Assembly (NCBI GenBank): GCA_018268105.1
Contig: JAFDXG010000004.1
Coordinates: 1-64,000 of the forward strand
Length of the DNA stretch: 64,000 bases
Direction of reading: 5' to 3'
Source of the DNA: Bacteroidota bacterium
Lineage (GTDB): Bacteria; Bacteroidota; Bacteroidia; Chitinophagales; Chitinophagaceae
Position 1 is the first letter of the stretch. Each line of letters starts with the position of its first letter. Of this stretch, positions 8,303-16,091 are shown in pieces. The notes beneath the pieces were generated by a model, which searched no databases, had not been told where the DNA came from, and was given only the letters and a program-made list of their open reading frames with translations. A program made the translations under genes and the position numbers.

Positions 8303-8989
8303 TTGGAGAATTTTTTCAATGTCAATAAAGAGTTTTTCAATCTGCTCGGCTACCCGATGAGCTATATAGAATTTTTTGGGGTGATTAGCGGTCTAATAGC
8401 AATATGGCTTTCAGCCAAAGCTCATATCTGGAGTTGGCCGATGGGTATTATCAATGTCGTGTTATCATTCATCCTGTATTTCCAGGTGCAATTGTATCCT
8501 GATATGTTTTTACAGGTTTTCTTTTTTGTAACCAATATCATGGGTTGGTGGCGCTGGAGCCATCCCAAACCGGATGAAGCCGACCGGAAGCAGGAACTGA
8601 AAGTTAGCTATATGAAACGGTCTCAATTGTTGTTTACCCTTGTAACAACTATTGTAGGTACTATTTTGCTGGGAAGTTTTGCCAGCCGGTTGCACCATTG
8701 GTTTCCTGTTGTATTCAGTATACCGAGTGCCTACCCTTTTGTTGATTCATTTATTATGGTGATGAGTATCATCACTACTTTTTATATGATACAAAAGAAA
8801 ATTGAGTGCTGGGTGATATGGATTATTATTGACATTGTGGCTTCAATACTTTATTACATAAAAGGTATTAAGTTCTACAGTTTTGAATACCTGGTGTTCT
8901 GTGGTATTGCTGCATTTGGTTTATGGCACTGGATAAGAGAATATAAATCATATAACCAACAACCTGTACTAAAAGAAGATTGGAAATAA
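8303..8989 (+). CDS. pnuC: PnuC-family nicotinamide riboside/vitamin transporter
   Basis: Inner-membrane facilitator of the PnuC family, which takes up nicotinamide riboside or a related vitamin such as thiamine. The protein has 228 residues with about seven hydrophobic helices. Family motifs are seen: WSWPMGIINVVLSF in an early helix, VTNIMGWWRW and the late WVIWIIIDIVASILYYIKG. The start is a TTG at 8303; the upstream residues MENFFNVNKEFF fit PnuC N-termini, so it is preferred over the ATG at 8357. It follows mqnD by 17 bp, so may be co-transcribed. The actual vitamin is not determined; no riboswitch is visible upstream. Confidence 0.85.
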   Translation: MENFFNVNKEFFNLLGYPMSYIEFFGVISGLIAIWLSAKAHIWSWPMGIINVVLSFILYFQVQLYPDMFLQVFFFVTNIMGWWRWSHPKPDEADRKQELKVSYMKRSQLLFTLVTTIVGTILLGSFASRLHHWFPVVFSIPSAYPFVDSFIMVMSIITTFYMIQKKIECWVIWIIIDIVASILYYIKGIKFYSFEYLVFCGIAAFGLWHWIREYKSYNQQPVLKEDWK

Positions 8990-9008
8990 ATAAATCAAAT
9001 TTATAATT

Positions 9009-9113
9009 ATGAGCAAATTAGGAACAAGAAGTAAACCTGCCATTGTTGTGATTTTTTGCCTCAATGTAAAAACCTGGATAGAAGTAGATAAAAGATATTC
9101 ATCAAAAGTTTAA
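9009..9113 (+). CDS. Possible small protein (34 residues), or remnant
   Basis: An ATG-to-TAA frame of 34 codons directly after pnuC. It begins MSKLGTRSKPAIVV, which recalls the start of short conserved Bacteroidota proteins that carry on for ~20 more residues; here the rest reads differently and ends early. It may be a degraded small gene or chance. There is no clear ribosome-binding site. Not assigned a function. Confidence 0.25.
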   Translation: MSKLGTRSKPAIVVIFCLNVKTWIEVDKRYSSKV

Positions 9114-9147
9114 CCGACAATAATATTTTGGCAATTATTTACCCCTA

Positions 9148-9996
9148 TCAGGCGAGCTTTTCCTTCCACAGGCGCTGGACAACTTTACTTATTTGCGGAG
9201 TATATTTTTTATTCTTAAACTGCTCAACCAGGCGGACACCTCTTATTGCATTGGTCAAAAATATTTCATCTGCGGCTTCGAGGTTCTCTACCGAAAGTGG
9301 AGACTCCTCAACTTTTAAACCAACAATGGGTAATTCATTTAATAAAAACCTTCTTGTGACTCCGGAAACTCCACCCTCACTTAAAGGCGGAGTATATATG
9401 ATCTTTTCTTTTATACAGAAAACATTTGCAGCAGTTGCATCGGCAATTCTGCCATATTGATTAAGAATTATACAGTCATCCAGCTTTTTTTGTTTGGCAA
9501 ATATTACACCCATAATGTAGGGAAGAAAATTATTTGACTTTAGAGATGAAAAAACATTACACGCCTTACTGGTATCTGGATAAACATCAATAACAATACC
9601 TTTACCATCATCTTTAACCGGGGGCAATTGATGAAAAGCCATACTCTGAATGATATAATTGGGACGCATATCATCCAGGTCATATAATCCCCCATCGCTA
9701 CGAAAGATTACCATTCTAATAATAGCACCGGTTTCAATCCTGTTTTTTTCGCAGAGCGCTAAAATATCAGATTCAAGATTAGCGGGAGTAAAAAATTCAG
9801 GTATATCAAATTGCAGAAGCTTCATACCATTGAGCAATCTTTCAAAATGAAATTGCTTCAATTTGATATCTCCCTTTACAATACGCATGGTTTCAAATAA
9901 GCCATCACCATACCGGAAAGATCGGTTGTCAGGCGAAATCACGGCTTTACCTTCTCTGAAAAGCTGACCATTGTGAACAAAATAACCACCAGGCAT
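9148..9996 (-). CDS. pabC: Aminotransferase class IV, probable aminodeoxychorismate lyase
   Basis: PLP enzyme of fold type IV with 282 residues. Such proteins either release p-aminobenzoate from aminodeoxychorismate (PabC), transaminate branched-chain acids (IlvE) or D-amino acids. RYGDGLFETMR and the PLP lysine in SSLKSNNFLPYI are visible, as are GRIADATAANVF and the phosphate-binding GGVSGVTRRFLL. Length and the presence of pabB at 36341 favour PabC. It stands alone on the minus strand between pnuC (convergent) and a response regulator. Substrate assignment is inference; superfamily is secure. Confidence 0.75.
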   Translation of the reverse strand: MPGGYFVHNGQLFREGKAVISPDNRSFRYGDGLFETMRIVKGDIKLKQFHFERLLNGMKLLQFDIPEFFTPANLESDILALCEKNRIETGAIIRMVIFRSDGGLYDLDDMRPNYIIQSMAFHQLPPVKDDGKGIVIDVYPDTSKACNVFSSLKSNNFLPYIMGVIFAKQKKLDDCIILNQYGRIADATAANVFCIKEKIIYTPPLSEGGVSGVTRRFLLNELPIVGLKVEESPLSVENLEAADEIFLTNAIRGVRLVEQFKNKKYTPQISKVVQRLWKEKLA

Positions 9997-10031
9997 ACCA
10001 GCAAGTTACGTAGAGAATATTACAATTAAAA

Positions 10032-10706
10032 CTACTTATTCTCAATTATGCCCGATTTAATAGCGTACATAACGAGACCTGCCATAGATTTAACTCCTGT
10101 TTTCGACTTTAATTTATCCCTTATTGCTTCAACTGTTCTGGGACTTAATGAAACCATATCTGCAATTTCTTTTGTACTTTTTTCCTCACACATCAATTTA
10201 AGAATATGTTTTTCTTTCTCACTCAATTTAACTTCAGTGTTAATAAAGCTTTCATTACTACGCCGGGTACGCAATCCGTCTAACAAGGCTTTATTTGTGA
10301 GGTCATTAAAAAAGTATTCATTTGCATAACAGGTTTTTATCGCTTCATATATAATTTCTGAGTCAGAGTTTTTGGTGAGATAAGCATTAGCACCTAATTC
10401 CATCAGTTTTGAAATCATGGAGTGATCATTATGCATAGTGAGCATAATGATACGAATTTCCGGATACAACTTTTTAATTTCCGGGAGTGTAGTTATGCCA
10501 TCCATAATTGGCATCTGGATATCAAGCAGTATTACATCAGGTTGAAGATGTTTGAGCAGATGGAGCAATTGCTGACCATTGTCGGCTTCCCCAATAAGTC
10601 GAATATCTTTTTTCAGGCTAAGAGCTGTTTTTACACCAGCCCTAAATAAAACATGATCATCGGCAACAATTACTTTAATAAGATTACTTGTGTCCTGGAT
10701 TTTCAT
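10032..10706 (-). CDS. NarL/FixJ-type response regulator (1)
   Basis: A 224-residue two-component regulator. The receiver domain (~10-130) has the acidic pocket VADDH, the phospho-acceptor in DVILLDIQMPIMDG and the lysine in YLTKNSD. The C-terminal LuxR-type helix-turn-helix (~155-220) has LSEKEKHILKLMCEEKSTKEIAD and LSPRTVEAIRDKL. It is an orphan without an adjacent kinase on its strand. It is closely similar to the regulators at 10855 and 14284, so the three look like duplicates and could share the kinase at 13429. Confidence 0.9.
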   Translation of the reverse strand: MKIQDTSNLIKVIVADDHVLFRAGVKTALSLKKDIRLIGEADNGQQLLHLLKHLQPDVILLDIQMPIMDGITTLPEIKKLYPEIRIIMLTMHNDHSMISKLMELGANAYLTKNSDSEIIYEAIKTCYANEYFFNDLTNKALLDGLRTRRSNESFINTEVKLSEKEKHILKLMCEEKSTKEIADMVSLSPRTVEAIRDKLKSKTGVKSMAGLVMYAIKSGIIENK

Positions 10707-10854
10707 TGATATTTCTTTTCTTTCTTCAAAAGGTTGAATTTCAGGAGGTTGCAGGTTGTCTTTAAAATAATGTATAAATACTTTAGTATTGTTACCCTTC
10801 TTAAAAACAATAAAATTAATTGAAAAATTAGAATTGGGATCAAAAAGGTTAATA

Positions 10855-11520
10855 TCAGTCTATCAGCCGATTACGCATACCATACATCACCAACCCGGCA
10901 ATCGTTTTGACTCCTATTTTTGTCTTCATATTTTGTCTTACGGTTTCAATAGTTCTGGGACTCAGATAAACCTCTTTGGATATTTCCTCAGTAGTTTTAT
11001 CCTCAGCAATGAGTTTCAATATCTTAAGTTCCTTTTCGTTAAACTTAACAGGATTAGGATAATATTGTTTTACCTGTTTTTTATGCTGTAGTTTGAGAAG
11101 AACGGCTTTATTTACAAGGTCATTAAAATAAAAGTCGTCATTCATGCAGGTGAGAATAGCATTGTAGATCTCTTCGGGGTCGGTGGTTTTAGTAAGATAT
11201 GCATTAGCGCCCATTTCCATCATCTTAGAAATCATTTCCTGATCATCATACATTGTCAATACAATAATCTTAATCGTCTCATATTCCTTTCTGATTAGTG
11301 AAATTGCATTTACTCCATCCATTTCAGGCATTCTGATATCCATAAGCAGTACATCGGGCATCTTAATCTTCATCTTATGCATAAGGTCTTTCCCATTCTC
11401 AGCTTCCCAGATAATTTTGAGGAAATCTTTACCTCCCATTGCCATTTTAATACCATCTCTGAAAATTTTATGGTCATCGGCAATGGATACTTTGATTTCG
11501 TAGTTGTTGGTTGTAGACAT
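10855..11520 (-). CDS. NarL/FixJ-type response regulator (2)
   Basis: A 221-residue receiver plus LuxR-type HTH protein. IADDHKIFRDG, DVLLMDIRMPEMDG and YLTKTTDPEE carry the conserved acidic residues, phospho-acceptor Asp and Lys. FNEKELKILKLIAEDKTTEEIS and LSPRTIETVRQNMKTKIGVK form the HTH. It lies 148 bp upstream of regulator 1 on the same strand, so the pair may be one transcript or independent. The 796-bp stretch upstream holds two perfect palindromes (11627-11642, 11884-11901) that could be operators. No cognate kinase is adjacent. Confidence 0.9.
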   Translation of the reverse strand: MSTTNNYEIKVSIADDHKIFRDGIKMAMGGKDFLKIIWEAENGKDLMHKMKIKMPDVLLMDIRMPEMDGVNAISLIRKEYETIKIIVLTMYDDQEMISKMMEMGANAYLTKTTDPEEIYNAILTCMNDDFYFNDLVNKAVLLKLQHKKQVKQYYPNPVKFNEKELKILKLIAEDKTTEEISKEVYLSPRTIETVRQNMKTKIGVKTIAGLVMYGMRNRLID

Positions 11521-11626
11521 GGATATTAAATTAATAACATAGGGATTTATTAACGATTGATCCTTAATTTAATTACATACAAACTTCGTAAATCACATGG
11601 AATATACTATAGTAATACCCCTTAGT

Positions 11627-11642
11627 TAAAATACGTATTTTA
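11627..11642. repeat. Perfect 16-bp palindrome
   Basis: TAAAATACGTATTTTA reads the same on both strands. It is centred ~115 bp upstream of the start of response regulator 2. It could be a dimeric operator. AT-rich palindromes of this size also occur by chance about once in a window like this. Confidence 0.5.
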
Positions 11643-11883
11643 TTAAATTAAGTCCGGATGTTTTCACGGGTATAACAACAGTAATCTGGTAAATACCGAA
11701 TTTCTCAAAAAGAGCAAAACTGCGATTGTCTGGATTTGATTAGCTGATTATTTTTGTTTTGAAGTTGATTGGCGAGGATTCAGCAACCTCAAATTAAATC
11801 CGATGTCCTGAAACCGTCCAATAATTTCTTATTTCCTATGTCTATGAAGAGCTATTAGCAAAATCCAATGTCAATCAACTTTC

Positions 11884-11901
11884 ACTTTTATTAATAAAAG
11901 T
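11884..11901. repeat. Perfect 18-bp palindrome
   Basis: ACTTTTATTAATAAAAGT is fully self-complementary and lies in the middle of the long non-coding interval. It has no T-run typical of a terminator and no hairpin loop, so a protein-binding site is more likely. Function is unknown. Confidence 0.5.
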
Positions 11902-12316
11902 TTTAATTAAAAAGTCCCGTTTTGATCCAATATCATTGCTACCTATTTCTTCTATTTATTTGATCGCATCACTGTTTTACCCTTGATTTCAAAATCTATA
12001 CTCGCTGTAAATCAGCTAAGATTTAAAACTGCTTTAAGCTTCAGAATCACTCTCATTTTAACTTCAGCCTAAGTGGATCCTTAAAACTGGAATTTTTACG
12101 TATAAAAATATCGTAAAATTACTAATTTCCAAAAGTAGTTATACCCAATTTTATGTCAGTTTGTCCACATTCAGCATCCTGAAAGCCAATCTGATCAAGC
12201 TTTTCCGGGGAAATACCCTGTTTTTTCATTTTTTACCTATTGGTATATTCCCTTTGACAATGCATTTTTGATTTATATCAATCCTTAATTTACTAAAACC
12301 ACAAAAAACTACAACC

Positions 12317-12691
12317 ATGATTCAACAAGAAACACTTCTTCTACAGGAAGAAACTGTCCCTCAGCCAACGATCGGCACCCACATCGGCTTTGAAAAAGGA
12401 GCTAAAATGATTAAAGATTACTACGACCTTCACGGCGAAAACAGTTGCCATTTTGTTGGAAAAAACATTCTTGAAAAAATCCTGAATCAGCCTGAATGTA
12501 TTGGTATTAATATGTACAAAGCGCTCAACGACAAAGGAGCCCAGACTTATGTATTCATTGGCGTAGACAACACCGGAAAAGCGATTCTCGAATATACTTA
12601 TGTAAATGATAATGGTGATTTATCAAAACAAACCGGTATTGTAGCCAACAAATTCTCCAACAGACCAGGTTGGTGGAGCTGGAGTTTTTAA
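12317..12691 (+). CDS. Unrecognised 124-residue protein
   Basis: I do not recognise this family. The protein is soluble, with no signal peptide or membrane helix. The N-terminal ~20 residues are Gln/Glu-rich. The body (FEKGAKMIKDYYDLHGENSCHFVGKNILEKILNQ) looks helical, followed by beta-like segments (TYVFIGVDNTGKAILEY) and a tryptophan-rich end (RPGWWSWSF). It is isolated by long non-coding DNA upstream and lies just before the seven-helix/kinase/regulator block, on the same strand. The clean ATG, normal composition and sharp end support a real gene. A link to the signalling genes is only positional. Confidence 0.7.
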   Translation: MIQQETLLLQEETVPQPTIGTHIGFEKGAKMIKDYYDLHGENSCHFVGKNILEKILNQPECIGINMYKALNDKGAQTYVFIGVDNTGKAILEYTYVNDNGDLSKQTGIVANKFSNRPGWWSWSF

Positions 12692-12704
12692 TTTACGAGT
12701 TTAA

Positions 12705-13415
12705 GTAGTTATATTTGGTGAAATAATCCAAATTATAAGTACTATTCTACGAAATATCGCTTATTTATCTGATTTACTGCCCTTAGCCCTCTATATTTTT
12801 TTCTGCAAATCGAAAAAAGATATTGGGCTAAGGGTAGTTCTTTTTTTAGTTTCCTATTTTATTTTCTTTAATTTTTTTATCCTTTCCAATGAACAGCTTA
12901 GAAAGCAGCACTACAACCTTATCATAAGCATCAGTACAATTGTTGAATTTGCTGCACTTTCACTTCTGTTTTTCAAGGTCATTGAATCTCAAAACTTCCG
13001 AAAGATTATATTAGGAATCAGCATAATTATTGGTGTATTTCTGCTTTATACCTTATTTACTTCACCACACGATACTTTTGATTCAGTACCATCTGGATTA
13101 ACTTCACTTGTATTCCTAATATATAGTATTTATTATTTTTTTGAAAGGATGAAGGACCCTACTGCATTGTATTTGTTTTCTTCCCCGGTATTTTGGGTAG
13201 TAGTTGCAATCATTATTTATTCAGCAGGAACGTTCTTTCCATTTATTTATGCAAAAAACTATATGGCAGAAAGTGAGTTTTTTGATCTCTATGATATGAT
13301 TCACGATCCGCTCTATATTATAAGAAACCTGATCTTTGCTTTTGCGATGCTACAAAAAACCAATTCAAAAAAAAGCAGCTATATGGCATATTGCAAGAAA
13401 ATCCCCAAACCCTAG
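12705..13415 (+). CDS. Seven-helix membrane protein, probable sensor half of the kinase; no ATG/GTG/TTG start for most of its length
   Basis: The frame from 12705 (just after an in-frame TAA) to TAG 13415 is open for 236 codons and strongly hydrophobic throughout. Helix-like segments include LLPLALYIFFC, VVLFLVSYFIFFNFFIL, TIVEFAALSLLFF, IILGISIIIGVFLLYTLF, LTSLVFLIYSIYYFF and VFWVVVAIIIYSAG. The first ATG is at 13149, which would discard five helices. Only ATA/ATT codons (12711, 12723, 12732, 12735) are available near the natural N-terminus. So either a rare start codon is used, or a start has been lost. It ends 13 bp before the histidine kinase gene. I infer it is the membrane sensor partner. 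Confidence 0.6.
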   Translation, partial: VVIFGEIIQIISTILRNIAYLSDLLPLALYIFFCKSKKDIGLRVVLFLVSYFIFFNFFILSNEQLRKQHYNLIISISTIVEFAALSLLFFKVIESQNFRKIILGISIIIGVFLLYTLFTSPHDTFDSVPSGLTSLVFLIYSIYYFFERMKDPTALYLFSSPVFWVVVAIIIYSAGTFFPFIYAKNYMAESEFFDLYDMIHDPLYIIRNLIFAFAMLQKTNSKKSSYMAYCKKIPKP

Positions 13416-13428
13416 AAGTTTTATAACT

Positions 13429-14259
13429 ATGATACTCCTACAATCCTCCCTCCCATCAGTTTCAAGTGCCTTGTTTTTTGGCACTATGGGTATGCTGGCA
13501 CTTGCAATCGGGCTGATTGTTTTTATCGTATTTCACCAGCGACGGGTAATCCGCTACCAGGTACAACTTCAGGAAATGGAGGAAGAACAACAAAAAATCC
13601 TGCTTAATGCATCTATTCGCTGGCAGGAAGAAGAGCGTCAAAAAATTGCTGCTGATCTTCATGATGACGCAGGCCCATTACTCGCCACCGCCAGGCTTTA
13701 TCTCAATGAAAATCTTGTACATCAGGATATTAGTACTCAATTGCAGAGTATTTACAATGCAAAACAAATCATTGATGATACAATACAACTGATACGAAAT
13801 ATATCTCATAGCCTGATGCCTCCTACTTTAAAGAATTTTGGACTGGAATCTGCTGTAAATGATCTTTTTCAGAAGATCAGTGGGTCCGGGGTAGTAAATG
13901 CCAGTTGCCGGTTTCATGACTACCGTCAAAGGTTAAGACCAGAACAGGAATTGTTGATTTTTCGTATCATCCAGGAGTTAGTAAACAACATACTTAAACA
14001 CAGTAGTGCAAGTTTTATACATGTCACTCAAAATTATAATGAAGACAAGTTCTTTATTCGACTGCACCATGATGGCCGTGGAATAACTCAGGCTGATTTT
14101 GACCGGCTTAATAAAAGTTCGTTAGGACTTGGGCTTAAAAACATTCAGAGCAGAACAAAAGTATTGCAGGCTAAAATTGAATTCGAAAGAGACCTATCAC
14201 AAACTTATTTCAAAGTAACTTTGGAAGTACCCGTAGAAGACTATGAAATGATCAGTTAA
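13429..14259 (+). CDS. Sensor histidine kinase (HisKA_3/NarX-LiaS type)
   Basis: A 276-residue kinase from the ATG at 13429; a longer frame from 13336 overlaps the preceding gene and reads as basic non-family sequence, so it was not used. One transmembrane helix (~13-36) is followed by a coiled-coil linker and the dimerisation motif ERQKIAADLHDDAGPLL, with phospho-acceptor His78. The HATPase domain has the N-box IIQELVNNILKHS, the G1 box HDGRG and GLGLKNIQSR. It lacks its own sensory domain, which fits a split sensor with the seven-helix protein upstream. The regulator at 14284 starts 24 bp later and is its likely partner. Confidence 0.9.
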   Translation: MILLQSSLPSVSSALFFGTMGMLALAIGLIVFIVFHQRRVIRYQVQLQEMEEEQQKILLNASIRWQEEERQKIAADLHDDAGPLLATARLYLNENLVHQDISTQLQSIYNAKQIIDDTIQLIRNISHSLMPPTLKNFGLESAVNDLFQKISGSGVVNASCRFHDYRQRLRPEQELLIFRIIQELVNNILKHSSASFIHVTQNYNEDKFFIRLHHDGRGITQADFDRLNKSSLGLGLKNIQSRTKVLQAKIEFERDLSQTYFKVTLEVPVEDYEMIS

Positions 14260-14283
14260 AACAAATCCTTAAAAACCGATTTT

Positions 14284-14934
14284 ATGAACATTATTAAAGT
14301 TGCTATTGCTGATGATCATAAGATATTTCGCAAGGGAGTCATCCTGTCTTTACGGCAATATACCAATATAAAATTTGTATTGGAAGCGGAAAATGGAGAA
14401 GAGTTGCTGAATGGACTGGCTGAAGCAACTCCTGATGTAGTTCTTATGGACCTGAGAATGCCGGTAAAAGATGGTATTGAAGCTACTAAAACTATCAGCA
14501 AAGATTTTCCTAACATTCATGTGATTGTACTCACCATGTACGAAGATGAAAGGTTTGTATCTCACCTGATGGAAAATGGAGCTAATGGCTATTTGTTAAA
14601 GAGTGCAGACCCTTCTGAGATTAAAAAAGCTATTCTTGAAGTGGTGACCAAAGGTTATTATTTAAACAATTTTGTCAATAAGGTGCTTCTGAAAAAATCT
14701 CACGCCAGAACAAAAATAATTCCCTCACTCAACAGTGAAATAGTAATAAGTGATAAAGAACGCGAAGTATTACGATTGCTCTGTATGGAGTTCACTGCTC
14801 TTGAAATTGCACAAAAAATGGATATTAGCCCGAGAACTGTTGAGGCTATAAAAGACAGGTTAATGGATCGCTTTAATGTAAAAAATACTGCCGGGTTAGT
14901 TTTTTTTGCAGTAAAAAACAACTTAATTGATTAG
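14284..14934 (+). CDS. NarL/FixJ-type response regulator (3), kinase partner
   Basis: A 216-residue receiver plus LuxR-type HTH protein, 24 bp after the kinase and so its presumed cognate. IADDHKIFRKG, DVVLMDLRMPVKDG and YLLKSADPSE carry the receiver residues; SDKEREVLRLLCMEFTALEIAQ and ISPRTVEAIKDRL form the DNA-binding part. It is a paralogue of the two leftward regulators at 10032 and 10855. Its targets are unknown; the palindromes upstream at 11.6-11.9 kb are candidates. Confidence 0.92.
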   Translation: MNIIKVAIADDHKIFRKGVILSLRQYTNIKFVLEAENGEELLNGLAEATPDVVLMDLRMPVKDGIEATKTISKDFPNIHVIVLTMYEDERFVSHLMENGANGYLLKSADPSEIKKAILEVVTKGYYLNNFVNKVLLKKSHARTKIIPSLNSEIVISDKEREVLRLLCMEFTALEIAQKMDISPRTVEAIKDRLMDRFNVKNTAGLVFFAVKNNLID

Positions 14935-14935
14935 T

Positions 14936-15685
14936 TTATTTCCCTGAAAGGTATTCATCAATTATTTTTTTCACATCTGTTTGCTGCCAGCTATAATCCA
15001 TCCTGTTTGCAAAAACAGGGTTAATGGCATTCATTGTCAGGTAAGTCTGCTGCATAATATTTTCTACAGCTTTTGCACCGGAATCAGAAAGACCTGCTTC
15101 TACAATAGTATTCTCCTCATTTTCATTTATGTCGTCCGAAATGTCATCAAGGTCATCGGTAATAAGATAAAAGCCCATTAAAGCATGCCAGCCATCAATG
15201 AGTTTCTTTTTGGTGTTGTCATCAAATTCAAAAAAACATAGTGTAAACAAATAAGTATCTACCCGGTTTAACGCCTGATATGGCATTCCAAAAGAAATTC
15301 CGTCTATTACACGCTCCCCTTCAAAATATCTTTGTAATTGACCCATCAGTTTTTCATTCCTGCAAACCGCCCTAGTAATTTCTATACATTCTCTCACATG
15401 TTGTTTCTGCGAAAGAGCAGAGAACTCCTGCCTGGCTATGCAATGCATTATGCTTTCCATAAAGCTTATATGTTCTTCACTAAGCAACTCACTTTTGGGA
15501 ATACCAAGGCGATATTCGATATCGGTGTATATGGGTATAAAAAGATAACCGGGCATTGGATTAATATAAAGCAACCTGTCTTTCCAGTAAAGATTATTTT
15601 CAGGGACTTTCCTGTCCACAAAAAACTTTCCTATCTCCATATCAATACCATAGCTTAGCTTAAGATCTTCCTTACTGGTAAACAT
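14936..15685 (-). CDS. Unrecognised 249-residue protein with DDLDD motif
   Basis: I do not recognise the family with confidence. The protein is soluble, helical and acidic at the C-terminus. Residues ~170-190 read GFYLITDDLDDISDD, an aspartate-rich motif that superficially matches the DDxxD of class I terpenoid or polyprenyl synthases. It is far toward the C-terminus for those enzymes, the chain is short (249 residues), and no NSE motif is seen, so I do not call it a terpene synthase. It ends 1 bp from the regulator gene on the other strand and starts upstream of the DUF4296 gene's cluster as an independent unit. Confidence 0.6.
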   Translation of the reverse strand: MFTSKEDLKLSYGIDMEIGKFFVDRKVPENNLYWKDRLLYINPMPGYLFIPIYTDIEYRLGIPKSELLSEEHISFMESIMHCIARQEFSALSQKQHVRECIEITRAVCRNEKLMGQLQRYFEGERVIDGISFGMPYQALNRVDTYLFTLCFFEFDDNTKKKLIDGWHALMGFYLITDDLDDISDDINENEENTIVEAGLSDSGAKAVENIMQQTYLTMNAINPVFANRMDYSWQQTDVKKIIDEYLSGK

Positions 15686-15725
15686 ACTTTAAGTATTTTT
15701 CTTTTTAAACGATCTTATAAAACAA

Positions 15726-16091
15726 TTATCGGGATTGAAATGCACCCATTGAATATACATCACTACGTTTACGTTGCGCCTTAGCATCAAGGGAATCCAT
15801 TAACGATTTATATATCTCGGGATGCGACCGGTAGAAATCATAGCTTTTCTTAAATTGTTGTTCGGTAATATTATGAATGAAAAATATCTTCTCGTATTCC
15901 CGTTTCATTTCCGTTTCCTTATTCTTGGAACGATCTTTCATCACATAACTATTAACGAACTCCTCTGCCATATTTGCTTCAAATAATATTTTCCCCATTT
16001 CATCAGGCGGAATTACTGAATTTGGTATAACATCATTTTGCCTGCATGCAAAAATTAATAAAAAGTACAAAAGCAACAATATATATTTCAT
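15726..16091 (-). CDS. DUF4296 lipoprotein
   Basis: A 121-residue small lipoprotein. The N-terminal helix ends in LLIFACRQ, with a lipobox cysteine at ~16. The rest is helical and matches the DUF4296 pattern (PPDEMGKILFEANMAEEFV, then ITEQQFKKSYDFYRSHPEIY). Function is unknown in the family; periplasmic location is inferred. It overlaps the end of the PorD-like gene by 4 bp (ATGA-type coupling) and is the last gene of the bamD-rpoZ-coaBC-porD run. Confidence 0.8.
   Translation of the reverse strand: MKYILLLLYFLLIFACRQNDVIPNSVIPPDEMGKILFEANMAEEFVNSYVMKDRSKNKETEMKREYEKIFFIHNITEQQFKKSYDFYRSHPEIYKSLMDSLDAKAQRKRSDVYSMGAFQSR

Larger units (their letters stand above)
11521..12316 (+). other. Long non-coding interval between divergent genes
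   Basis: Nearly 800 bp of AT-rich DNA between a leftward response regulator and the rightward 124-residue gene. I see no convincing ORF, tRNA or mobile-element end. It contains perfect palindromes at 11627-11642 and 11884-11901, and the 12-mer ATCCTTAATTTA at both edges (11560-11571 and 12281-12292). It is likely to hold promoters and operators, possibly a small RNA that cannot be recognised by eye. Confidence 0.6.

Noticed and set aside
13336..13428. Longer start of the kinase at 13336
   Set aside because: It overlaps the membrane protein gene, and the added 31 residues are basic and unlike any kinase N-terminus.
14936..15685. Calling this gene a terpene synthase
   Set aside because: The DDLDD motif is at the wrong end of a too-short chain and there is no NSE motif.
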